From JAQXDR01 sp038138625 (GTDB taxonomy: Bacteria > Pseudomonadota > Alphaproteobacteria > Rhodobacterales > Rhodobacteraceae), in assembly GCA_038138625.1 (NCBI GenBank), contig JAYQEA010000074.1, positions 1-20,847 on the forward strand: 20,847 bases of DNA, read 5' to 3'. Shown here one piece after another: positions 1 through 6,805 of the stretch (positions are counted from its first letter, which is position 1; the number at the start of each line of letters is the position of its first letter). The notes below the pieces were generated by a model. The model saw only the letters and a program-made list of their open reading frames with translations. It had not been told where the DNA came from and did no database searches. Made by a program: the position numbers and the translations under genes.

Positions 1-180
1 TTTTCTATGCGCGATCCGCGCGTGACTTCGACCATTGTCGGCGTTTCGCGGCCTGAACGGGTGGCACAGGCCCTGGATTGGGCAGCCGCAGACATACCCG
101 AGGCATTGTGGGACGATCTTGAGGGGCTTGGCTATGTGACAACTGATCCAGAAGCCAACCGTATCTACACTCCGGGATAA
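1..180 (+). CDS. Aldo/keto reductase, C-terminal fragment (5' end outside window)
   Basis: The frame is open from the first base to a TAA at 178-180 and gives the last 59 residues of a protein. The text (PRVTSTIVGVSRPERVAQAL, then IPEALWDDLEGLGY) matches the C-terminal end of aldo/keto reductases of the D-threo-aldose 1-dehydrogenase / L-fucose dehydrogenase / pyridoxal dehydrogenase type. In that family this end carries the last barrel strand (xxTIVGxxxPEQ), which helps bind the NADP phosphate. The catalytic Asp-Tyr-Lys-His residues lie upstream and cannot be checked. The substrate is unknown; sugar oxidation is an inference from the subfamily look. It converges on the minus-strand array that ends at 244, so it is not part of that operon. 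The 63 bp between them holds only a weak 5-bp inverted repeat. Confidence 0.75.
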   Translation, partial: FSMRDPRVTSTIVGVSRPERVAQALDWAAADIPEALWDDLEGLGYVTTDPEANRIYTPG

Positions 181-243
181 CATTTTGGACCATCACAGTT
201 CGGTGATCCGCAAAACGACGGGTCACGGACAAGGTGATGCGGC

Positions 244-1092
244 TCAAAGCCCCTTGGTTTCAAGGTCGGCCCAGATCTCTTCGACCCACGATTTGATTTG
301 AAGTGCTTCTTGCCACCGGTTCGACATCTCGCGGCCATCTGCGCCGGTCATTGCGTATTCCGGCGGGCCCAATTCACACAAAAAAATGCAATCGCCTGTT
401 GGGTTACGCGATCGCCAATCTGTCAAACCTTCGCGCCACCAGCCGCGAAACAGATCCACCCATTTCTTGTTCTGTGGGAAATCCAGCTGGAGTTGGATTT
501 GCTGGCGCGAGGCCACGCGCCCTTGAAAGCTGTCGGAACGCTGTAGAACACGACTGATCAGTCCCTTGTCCCGATCACTGATAGGAAACCAGAATTCACG
601 ATCCACCACATAGTGAGACAGGTCTGCACAGATCCGCATTTCCGGCACAGCATCCATCAGGCAAAGCGTTGCATAGAGATCGTTCGTGATGCAGTTGCGA
701 TGGGTTTCGAACTGGATCGGCATGTCCTGTTGTTCGGACATTTCAATCCATTGGCGGATCACTGGAATCATGCCGTCGACAGACAGCGGCATCACCTGCC
801 CGATTACATCAACGAAAGGAGACCCGAAATCTTTGGCCATCTTCAACGTATCGCGCAAAGACTCCAAGGTCTTTGGAAAGGCGACAATCAGCGGTGTCAG
901 ATCGTTGCGTTCCAGATGCGGCCGAAAGTCATGAGCTTCGGCGACATCTGCGGCTCCCAGATCCAGCGCCAGGCCCGCATATCCCGCATCCGCAACCATC
1001 GCACAGATATCTTGTTTGGGTAAAATCCTGCCAGTGTGATCATGCGGCTGCATGGCCCAAGCCGAGGTATAGACCTTGAGACGACGCGTCAT
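244..1092 (-). CDS. Sugar phosphate isomerase/epimerase-like TIM-barrel protein
   Basis: This 282-residue protein belongs, by pattern, to the xylose-isomerase-like TIM-barrel superfamily (COG1082 type: isomerases, epimerases, some lyases) that binds one divalent metal in the barrel. Candidate ligands are visible: E129 in FETHRN, D157 and H160 in ADLSHYVVDRE, and E240 in CELGPPEY. The sixth-strand position where relatives have His (H-x-R-V) reads F-Q-G-R-V, so Q190 may replace a histidine. No signal peptide or membrane segment is seen, so it should be cytoplasmic. Its ATG overlaps the desaturase stop by 4 bp (ATGA), so the two are probably co-translated. It is the last gene of the minus-strand array. 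The substrate cannot be told from sequence; the neighbours suggest a small polar intermediate of an amino-acid-like compound. Confidence 0.75.
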   Translation of the reverse strand: MTRRLKVYTSAWAMQPHDHTGRILPKQDICAMVADAGYAGLALDLGAADVAEAHDFRPHLERNDLTPLIVAFPKTLESLRDTLKMAKDFGSPFVDVIGQVMPLSVDGMIPVIRQWIEMSEQQDMPIQFETHRNCITNDLYATLCLMDAVPEMRICADLSHYVVDREFWFPISDRDKGLISRVLQRSDSFQGRVASRQQIQLQLDFPQNKKWVDLFRGWWREGLTDWRSRNPTGDCIFLCELGPPEYAMTGADGREMSNRWQEALQIKSWVEEIWADLETKGL

Positions 1093-2069
1093 TCTGCGGG
1101 TACGCGATAGGTTTGGGTGCCTCGCGACATAATCCAGACCTCGTTCATGGGATATTGGCTTTCATCCTTTTGCATCAGCTTACGGATGACCTCAATCTGG
1201 AACTCGATCCAGCCCATGCGCCAGACCTCGCCGGTTTGGGCTTCGATTTTGGTGTTCAGATCCCGCAATTTCCAAAACGGCACCGTTGGAAACGTATGAT
1301 GCGCCGTGTGAAATGGCATCTGCCAGCACAACCAACGCATCACTGCATTGGTCCGCGTTGATCGGGTGTTTTGCAAAATATCGCTTTCATGGCTAAGGCC
1401 AAGATGTTCGATGGTGTTTTGCAACTGGTGCACCGGTTTGGTCAGTATCATCGGGATCAACCAGAACGTTGCCCAGGCCCATGACCCAAAAGCCAGTGAT
1501 CCCGCGATAATTGCTACATAACCAAGCAGATGCAGGCGGCTTTCTGTGATGACCTTACGCTCTTCTTCTGGGCGAATGTAGGGTTCAATGATGATACCAC
1601 GGGCGCGTCGGACAATCCCAACGATCCGATTGCGCCAATAGCTGATCCCGGACATCCATAGCAAATAGGTGCGCAAGGTATAGGGTTCGCGCACCAGCTC
1701 GCCGTCGCGGTCCCAGTCTTGGGTCCATTGATGATGCGCAAAGTGCATGATCTGATCAAAATCTCGTGGGAATAGCATGAAGAACCCGATAATCCGCCCC
1801 CAGACACTATTCAGTTTGCGCGTGGCAAACACAGTCGAATGGCTAAGCTCGTGTTGCGCCGCGTAGAGAAAATTTATCAACACGCCAAGCGCAAATCCCG
1901 TCACCAGAACCCACCATGTGCCCATGACAAGGCTGTGCAGCCATACCGCAAGCGAAATGGCCCCAAGATGGGATAACAGCTGCCCCCACCCGTGCAGATC
2001 AGATTTCTGGTTCAGCGCGCGCATTTCGTCACGTGTCAACAACTTGCGGCGGGAAAACTGGGCGTCCAT
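1089..2069 (-). CDS. Fatty-acid-desaturase-family membrane di-iron protein
   Basis: The 326-residue protein is a membrane-bound histidine-box di-iron oxygenase. The three boxes are H73-ELSH-77, H109-FAHH-113 and H254-TAHH-258, with further histidines at H222 and H227 in EHLGLSH. Hydrophobic segments near 36-70, 90-101 and 183-210 fit the family's transmembrane helices. The start at 2069 is preferred over an upstream in-frame ATG at 2141 because AGGAG sits six bases before it. Family members desaturate or hydroxylate acyl chains or small molecules using O2 and electrons from a reductase. Here the gene lies 98 bp downstream of an Asp/Glu-racemase-like gene and overlaps the TIM-barrel gene, inside an amino-acid-type catabolic array. 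A hydroxylase on a small substrate is therefore as likely as a lipid desaturase, but that is an inference. No ferredoxin or reductase partner is adjacent. Confidence 0.85.
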   Translation of the reverse strand: MDAQFSRRKLLTRDEMRALNQKSDLHGWGQLLSHLGAISLAVWLHSLVMGTWWVLVTGFALGVLINFLYAAQHELSHSTVFATRKLNSVWGRIIGFFMLFPRDFDQIMHFAHHQWTQDWDRDGELVREPYTLRTYLLWMSGISYWRNRIVGIVRRARGIIIEPYIRPEEERKVITESRLHLLGYVAIIAGSLAFGSWAWATFWLIPMILTKPVHQLQNTIEHLGLSHESDILQNTRSTRTNAVMRWLCWQMPFHTAHHTFPTVPFWKLRDLNTKIEAQTGEVWRMGWIEFQIEVIRKLMQKDESQYPMNEVWIMSRGTQTYRVPAE

Positions 2070-2167
2070 CGAATGCTCCTGATCAGTGGTTGGGGAAAGG
2101 TTAGGCAGAGGTCGGGCACGACGTCCAGAGATTTGAAACACATCGGGCTAAATTTTTGTATCCTGCC

Positions 2168-2914
2168 TTATTGATGATCTTTTGTGTGTCCTAACAGATC
2201 GCCCGGCTTTGGCGGAGCTTGTCCTGCCAGCCTCAACAGATCCCAGGCCAGCACAAGGTTGGATGACAGAACCGGCATATCAAGCGTGTCTTCAAGCGTG
2301 GGGATCACATCAAGCGTATGCAGATTTGTACAAGACAGAAATACGCCATCCACGTCTTCTTTTGCCACCAGCGCCCGTGTCGCCGATGCAACTGACGCCT
2401 GAGAGATGTTGATCACAGCGGCCTCGGAAGGTTCGTCAAATGTTCCAAATACAGGGGTTTCAATACCTGCTTTCCCAAGCTCCTCGCGCAGACGCGCAGA
2501 GACCTGCGCCACATAAGGTGACAGAACTGCCAACCGTTTTAGCCCAAGGGTCTGACATGCTGCCAATAGCGCAGAAACCGGATCCGTCGTGCCCCTTGTG
2601 CGGGCACCGGCACGCAACAATCGGGCAATTTGCTCTGGACCCACCTGTGCCGCCCCCGATGTACAACAATACGCCACCCCGTCAAATGTTGTCGCTTGTG
2701 GTAAAAGACCGGCCGCAACCGGGATATGGGCACCAATGGCTTGCAAGCTTTCCTGACTGACATCAGGCGCTGCTGGCACACGGCTGACAAGCCAACGGAT
2801 GTCTTTCGGGATCAGGCGGCGAAAATCCTCTTCTAATGTTTCATCTGTTTGCAACACCACCAGCCCCAATCGCGCCAAAGGCTGGGGAGAGATTGTATAC
2901 GGAAAAACCGTCAT
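2168..2914 (-). CDS. Asp/Glu racemase / maleate isomerase superfamily protein (EutA-like)
   Basis: The 248-residue protein shows the two-domain pseudo-symmetric layout of the Asp/Glu racemase, maleate cis-trans isomerase and arylmalonate decarboxylase superfamily. One candidate catalytic cysteine lies in YCCTSGA (C83/C84) and the other in FLSCTNL (C195). LSPYVAQVSARLREEL near 131-146 is also typical. Members use one or two cysteines for racemisation, isomerisation or decarboxylation. Its start overlaps the stop of the M24 gene by 4 bp. The association with an M24 hydrolase and a PLP ammonia-lyase/dehydratase copies the eutA-eutD-eutB grouping of ectoine/hydroxyectoine utilisation, so an EutA-like role is the best guess. 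The actual reaction is unknown. Having cysteines in both half-sites favours an isomerase or racemase over a decarboxylase (inference). Confidence 0.82.
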   Translation of the reverse strand: MTVFPYTISPQPLARLGLVVLQTDETLEEDFRRLIPKDIRWLVSRVPAAPDVSQESLQAIGAHIPVAAGLLPQATTFDGVAYCCTSGAAQVGPEQIARLLRAGARTRGTTDPVSALLAACQTLGLKRLAVLSPYVAQVSARLREELGKAGIETPVFGTFDEPSEAAVINISQASVASATRALVAKEDVDGVFLSCTNLHTLDVIPTLEDTLDMPVLSSNLVLAWDLLRLAGQAPPKPGDLLGHTKDHQ

Positions 2915-4074
2915 ATCCGGATAATGTCTTTGGCAGGCGGCGTCAGCCAGTCTGCACCGGTTGGCGTGATGTGGATGTTTTCCTCATGTACGAGGTTAAC
3001 GCCCGGCGCGACCTGCAGACCCGGCTCTAGCGTCAGAACCATCCCCACCTCCAGACGGGTGTGATCGGCAGGAATAAGAGACGGCCACTCTGTCAGCTGT
3101 AGTCCCAGACCATGCCCGTAACGACCCGCGTCGCTGCCGCCTGCCCCGCCAGTCAATACTTGGTCCATGGCATGAAACAAATCCGCCGCCGAGGCGCCAG
3201 GCCGCGCGGCTGCGAAACCGGCATGCGTCGCCTCGATCAGGCGCGCGTGAGCGTCTAAACTGGCCTGAGCCACAGGACCCACAGCGAAATTTCTGTCAAA
3301 ATCGCAGAAATATCCGTCCAGAACCACCCCTGTGTCCAGCATCAGCACATCGCCTTTGGCCAAGGGGATATCCCCTGCCGGAGAGATCACATCGTGATAT
3401 CCTCCACGACCTGCCCCACCTGCCAGATAGGCCACCCAATCGGCACCTTCTTGCAGACACAGACACTGAAACTGCCGAAAGACTTGGGACAACTCAACGC
3501 CGGTCGAAGCGATTTCCGGCACACGCTCGAACGCCCGGGCGGCAATTCCGCAGGCCTGTCTGATTTTTTCAATCTCGGCCGGGCTTTTCACCAATCTCAA
3601 AGCCCGCAGGATGCCCTGATCACCCGTCAGCACCATGGGTGAAACGGACTGCTCAAGATATTGTAGATCTGCCCATGGCATGCGGACATGGGTTTCATGT
3701 CCGTCGGGTATTGCAATGCGAGCCTGCGCAGGCAGTACGTCCCGAAGGGTCTCGGCCAACAAAGATAAGCCGTCATCTTCCAAATCCGGAGAGCGCCATG
3801 TGCGGATATCTTCTATCCAGCTTTGTCCCATGAGATGTGCCCCGATAGACGGAATCACCGCAATCGGATCACCTGCCGCGGGAACAACAAGAAACCAAGG
3901 GCGGGTCGGGCTTTCCCAAAAGCGGGTCAGAAAACCGGTGAAATACCGCAGTTCTGGCTCAGTCGTTAACAGCAGGGCGTCCAGTTGCGCGCTGGCCATG
4001 GCCGTTTGCGCGCGCGCGACGCGGGCTTTGTACTCTTGGATGTCAAAGCCCCGCAATACAGGCTTAGGGCTCAT
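2911..4074 (-). CDS. M24-family metallohydrolase (Xaa-Pro peptidase / ectoine-hydrolase-like)
   Basis: The 387-residue protein has the creatinase/prolidase layout: an N-terminal domain (about 1-155) and a C-terminal pita-bread domain (about 160-387). The five dinuclear-metal ligands of the M24 fold are all visible: D247 (MLDTG), D258 (FCDFDRNF), H321 (GHGLGL), E350 (TLEPGL) and E364 (VHEENIHIT). The catalytic centre therefore looks intact. M24 enzymes include Xaa-Pro aminopeptidases, creatinase and the ring-opening ectoine hydrolase DoeA/EutD. The gene overlaps both neighbours by 4 bp and sits between an EutB-like and an EutA-like gene, which favours a small-molecule amidohydrolase over a peptidase. 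The N-terminal text is not obviously that of a standard DoeA, so a different cyclic or N-acyl substrate is possible. No signal peptide is seen. Confidence 0.85.
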   Translation of the reverse strand: MSPKPVLRGFDIQEYKARVARAQTAMASAQLDALLLTTEPELRYFTGFLTRFWESPTRPWFLVVPAAGDPIAVIPSIGAHLMGQSWIEDIRTWRSPDLEDDGLSLLAETLRDVLPAQARIAIPDGHETHVRMPWADLQYLEQSVSPMVLTGDQGILRALRLVKSPAEIEKIRQACGIAARAFERVPEIASTGVELSQVFRQFQCLCLQEGADWVAYLAGGAGRGGYHDVISPAGDIPLAKGDVLMLDTGVVLDGYFCDFDRNFAVGPVAQASLDAHARLIEATHAGFAAARPGASAADLFHAMDQVLTGGAGGSDAGRYGHGLGLQLTEWPSLIPADHTRLEVGMVLTLEPGLQVAPGVNLVHEENIHITPTGADWLTPPAKDIIRI

Positions 4075-5096
4075 GCCTCGGGTCCCTCGCTCAGAATGAT
4101 CAAAACGCGGGCCTCGGCGCCCGGTGCATGAGACATTGCCCCGGCCAACCCCGCCGCCCCCGAGGCTGTGGTGGCAAATCCGTGCTGAGCCGCCATCTGT
4201 GCGGCCGCCTGCCCTTGTGCTTCGGTGATCAACAAAAACCCATCAGCATCCCGTGCCAGACCTTTGAGCGCAATCAGCGACGGTTCTTTGCAATCCAGAC
4301 GTCCCATCGCAGATTCCGGGCCCGACGTGCACAGCGCAGCTCCTGCTTGAACAGAGGCGTGCAGTGCTGGCGCATGGGTCGGCTCGACCACCACGATTTC
4401 CGGTGCATCCCCCCATGCCTTCCGCGCCATCACCGCGCAGGCTGCCGCCAATCCACCAACACCGGCCTGCAGGTATATATGCGTGGCAGGCTCTGGGCAC
4501 TGACTGATCGCTTCTGCCATCAGCATGCAATACCCCTCCATCAATCGGTGCGGGCGTGCGCTGTAGCCGGGCCATGAGCTGTCTGACAAAAGGCGCAGAT
4601 GCTCGGCGCTGGCGGCGGCCGCAGCGGCGGCCATGCTGTCTTCGTAGACCGCGCCTTCGCGGCGCACTTCGGCCCCTTTGGCGCGCAAACGATCGGCAAA
4701 GGCCTCTGGGACCGTATCGGCTAGATAGACCACCGCACGGGCGCCAAAAGCCTGCGCGCCAGCCGCTACCGACAGCCCATGATTGCCTGCGCTGGCCGTG
4801 ACATAGCCCTGCCCTTTGGCGTCACCTTTTGCGGCATCACAGGCAATAACATAGGCCGCGCCGAGCGCTTTGAAGCTGCCCAATCCCATACGATTGCGCT
4901 CGTCTTTGATCCAAAGCTGATCAACGCCAACCGCACGCGCCAAACCGTCATGCGACACCCAAGGTGTTGGCGCCGGATCAAACGTTTGCGACATTATGGA
5001 CCTTGGCGCGGCAGCGTCCGCCGACGGCCACGGGATGGGATCTAAATCGGGATGCGCAAGACCTAAGCCGCGCCATGGATTATCAATATAGCTCAT
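4071..5096 (-). CDS. PLP-dependent ammonia-lyase, diaminopropionate ammonia-lyase / EutB-like
   Basis: The 341-residue fold-type II PLP enzyme carries the cofactor lysine K76 in GLGSFKALGA, the SAGNHG phosphate/substrate loop, and LQAGVGGLAAA, which corresponds to the glycine-rich PLP phosphate cup. The N-terminal NPWRGL, the WPGY...MEGYCMLM stretch and VVEPTHAPALHASV resemble diaminopropionate ammonia-lyase (DpaL/YgeX), although at 341 residues it is shorter than typical DpaL (about 400). The alternative is a threonine-dehydratase-type EutB of hydroxyectoine catabolism. Expected chemistry is alpha,beta-elimination releasing ammonia or water from a 2,3-diamino or beta-hydroxy amino acid. It lies 39 bp downstream of puuD and overlaps the M24 gene by 4 bp. 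Its ribosome binding site is weak (AGG eight bases before ATG), and a perfect CCTGCGCGCAGG palindrome sits in that leader. Confidence 0.82.
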   Translation of the reverse strand: MSYIDNPWRGLGLAHPDLDPIPWPSADAAAPRSIMSQTFDPAPTPWVSHDGLARAVGVDQLWIKDERNRMGLGSFKALGAAYVIACDAAKGDAKGQGYVTASAGNHGLSVAAGAQAFGARAVVYLADTVPEAFADRLRAKGAEVRREGAVYEDSMAAAAAAASAEHLRLLSDSSWPGYSARPHRLMEGYCMLMAEAISQCPEPATHIYLQAGVGGLAAACAVMARKAWGDAPEIVVVEPTHAPALHASVQAGAALCTSGPESAMGRLDCKEPSLIALKGLARDADGFLLITEAQGQAAAQMAAQHGFATTASGAAGLAGAMSHAPGAEARVLIILSEGPEA

Positions 5097-5135
5097 GCGC
5101 GTAACCTGCGCGCAGGGCGCGGCGACGTCAACGCC

Positions 5136-6365
5136 TTAACCCGACAATCCACGCACCCAAGCGACTATCGCGGCCCGATCCTCAGCCTGCATCTGCACTG
5201 CATTGGGCGGAGGCATCGCATGGCTGACGCCTGATTGAATATAGACGGCATGGGCATGGCGCAGCACATCGGCATGTGTTTCCAGATACACCCCCTTTGG
5301 TGCCCAGTGAATCCCCGGCCAGACGGGTTCGCGCGCATGACACATAGAACAATTCCCAATCACCGCATCATAGGCTTCGTCAAAACCGGGCGCGGCAACA
5401 AGACGCGTCTGTTCTGGCGTTAAAGCGCGCGCATCGGCAGTTTCATAGCTCTCGGTCGTTTGGACAGTGGACAGCCAGACAATGCATATGAAAATGATTA
5501 CTGTGGCAAGCCACGTCCACCATTTGTATCCCCCACCAGCATGCAGGGTGTTAAAGAAGTGCCGGATCGTCACCCCAAGCAAAAAAACCAGCGCAGCGAT
5601 GAGCCATGCAAAGTCTGTTCCGAAGGCCAGCGGGTAATGATTGGACAGCATCAGAAAAATGACTGGTAGCGTTAGATAATTATTATGCGTCGAGCGTAGC
5701 TTGGCGATTTTGCCGTATTTTGCGTCAGGCGTCCGGCCCGCCTTGAGGTCCGTGACGACGATCCGCTGGTTTGGCATAATTATGAAAAAGACATTGGCCG
5801 TCATAATGGTTGCCGTAAATGCCCCCAGATGCAGCAATGCAGCCCGTCCTGTAAATACCTGGTTCAACGCCCAGCTCAGCCCCACGATAATGGCAAACAA
5901 AACAATCATCATGGAGGTTGGAAAATTGCCTAAAGGCGATTTGCAAAGCATGTCGTACACCACCCAACCCACCGCAATGGAGGCCGCGGAAATCGCAATT
6001 CCCTGCCACAGGGTAAGATCGACCTTGGTCGGATCCAGCAGGTACAACTCTCCACCAACCCAGTAGACAATCATCAAAAGCGCCGCGCCAGACAACCAAG
6101 TTGAATAGCTCTCCCATTTGAACCACGTCAAATGATCGGGCATTTCGTCGGGTGCTACCAGGTATTTTCGAACGTGGTAGAACCCTCCACCATGTACCTG
6201 CCATTCCTCGCCATGCGCGCCTTTGGGCAGAGACGCATGTTTTCGCAAACCCAGATCAAGCGCAATAAAATAGAATGACGATCCGATCCACGCGATGGCC
6301 GTGATCACATGTAGCCATCGCACTGCAAATCCGATCCAATCCCAGAGTATAATGACATCCATCAT
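5136..6365 (-). CDS. puuD: Urate hydroxylase PuuD (membrane urate oxidase with cytochrome c domain)
   Basis: The 409-residue protein has an N-terminal membrane domain (about 1-300, with hydrophobic helices near 12-38, 88-108, 119-140, 150-170, 176-198, 231-265 and 283-300). It ends in a C-terminal class I cytochrome c domain with C339-SMC-H343 and a likely distal methionine M384 in HAMPPPN. This is the domain order of PuuD, the bacterial membrane urate oxidase, which converts urate to 5-hydroxyisourate and passes electrons through its own heme to the respiratory chain rather than making H2O2 as uricase does. Its ATG directly follows the uraH stop (TAG-ATG), with GAGG seven bases upstream. The start is a double ATG; the first is used here. 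The uraH, puuE-uraD and allA neighbours confirm the pathway. Heme attachment requires the Ccm system, part of which lies at 13256-14523. Confidence 0.95.
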   Translation of the reverse strand: MMDVIILWDWIGFAVRWLHVITAIAWIGSSFYFIALDLGLRKHASLPKGAHGEEWQVHGGGFYHVRKYLVAPDEMPDHLTWFKWESYSTWLSGAALLMIVYWVGGELYLLDPTKVDLTLWQGIAISAASIAVGWVVYDMLCKSPLGNFPTSMMIVLFAIIVGLSWALNQVFTGRAALLHLGAFTATIMTANVFFIIMPNQRIVVTDLKAGRTPDAKYGKIAKLRSTHNNYLTLPVIFLMLSNHYPLAFGTDFAWLIAALVFLLGVTIRHFFNTLHAGGGYKWWTWLATVIIFICIVWLSTVQTTESYETADARALTPEQTRLVAAPGFDEAYDAVIGNCSMCHAREPVWPGIHWAPKGVYLETHADVLRHAHAVYIQSGVSHAMPPPNAVQMQAEDRAAIVAWVRGLSG

Positions 6366-6719
6366 CTAGCTGCCTCGATAGGTGGAGTAGCCAAAGGGCG
6401 ACAGCAATAATGGCACGTGATAATGCACGTTCTGGTCTAGCCCAAACCGTATGGGAATCTCATCCAGAAACAGGAGATCATCCGTCACCAGCCCGTGAGA
6501 TCGCAGATACTGCCCTGCGTGAAAAACCAGTTCGTATTGCCCGGGTTTAAAGGACTGCTCGGGAAGGATTGGCGTGTTTGTTCGTCCGTCTTGATTGGTC
6601 ACTGCCTGAGCAATCAGGTGATGCACACCGGCGTCGATCATTGACAAGGTGAGAGAAAGACCCGCAGCAGGGCACCCGCGTGCGGTGTCCAAAACATGGG
6701 TCGTCAGATAGCCGGCCAT
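6366..6719 (-). CDS. uraH: 5-hydroxyisourate hydrolase (transthyretin-like)
   Basis: The 117-residue protein is a transthyretin-related 5-hydroxyisourate hydrolase. It hydrolyses 5-hydroxyisourate to 2-oxo-4-hydroxy-4-carboxy-5-ureidoimidazoline (OHCU). The signature is complete: H8 in LTTHVLD, R46 in DGRTN, the HYHVPLLLSP stretch (H99/H101), and the C-terminal YRGS tetrapeptide that separates the enzymes from vertebrate transthyretin. The start at 6719 is chosen over an ATG seven codons upstream because AAAGGAG lies five bases before it and the protein then begins directly at the conserved strand. It is the first gene of the minus-strand array, abuts puuD with no gap, and is divergent from puuE-uraD across 86 bp. 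The tetrameric cytosolic enzyme follows PuuD in the pathway. Confidence 0.95.
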   Translation of the reverse strand: MAGYLTTHVLDTARGCPAAGLSLTLSMIDAGVHHLIAQAVTNQDGRTNTPILPEQSFKPGQYELVFHAGQYLRSHGLVTDDLLFLDEIPIRFGLDQNVHYHVPLLLSPFGYSTYRGS

Positions 6720-6805
6720 AAAAGCTCCTTTGGAAGACAACGATTAACACCTTCCGCTTTGCGAAATTTAACGTCAATATCCATTTAAAAGGAAAGGATC
6801 AGGCA
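6720..6805. promoter_or_regulatory. Divergent promoter region between uraH and puuE-uraD
   Basis: The 86-bp AT-rich spacer separates the 5' ends of uraH and puuE-uraD and must hold promoters for both urate-degradation units. An imperfect inverted repeat, TTCCGC-TTT-GCGAAA (6752-6766, one mismatch), lies near the middle and could be a shared operator. I could not assign -35/-10 boxes with confidence. No regulator gene is adjacent, so the controlling protein is unknown. Confidence 0.45.

Noticed and set aside
192..207. Short inverted repeat ATCAC/GTGAT between the AKR fragment and the TIM-barrel gene
   Set aside because: Five base pairs without a T-run on either strand is too weak to call a terminator.
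244..1092. Several plus-strand open frames (for example 613-1023) antisense to the TIM-barrel gene
   Set aside because: They show no family resemblance, lack ribosome binding sites and lie wholly opposite a recognisable conserved protein.
2070..2141. 24-residue N-terminal extension of the desaturase
   Set aside because: AGGAG is correctly placed before the ATG at 2069, and the extension is rich in Arg/Pro with no family match.
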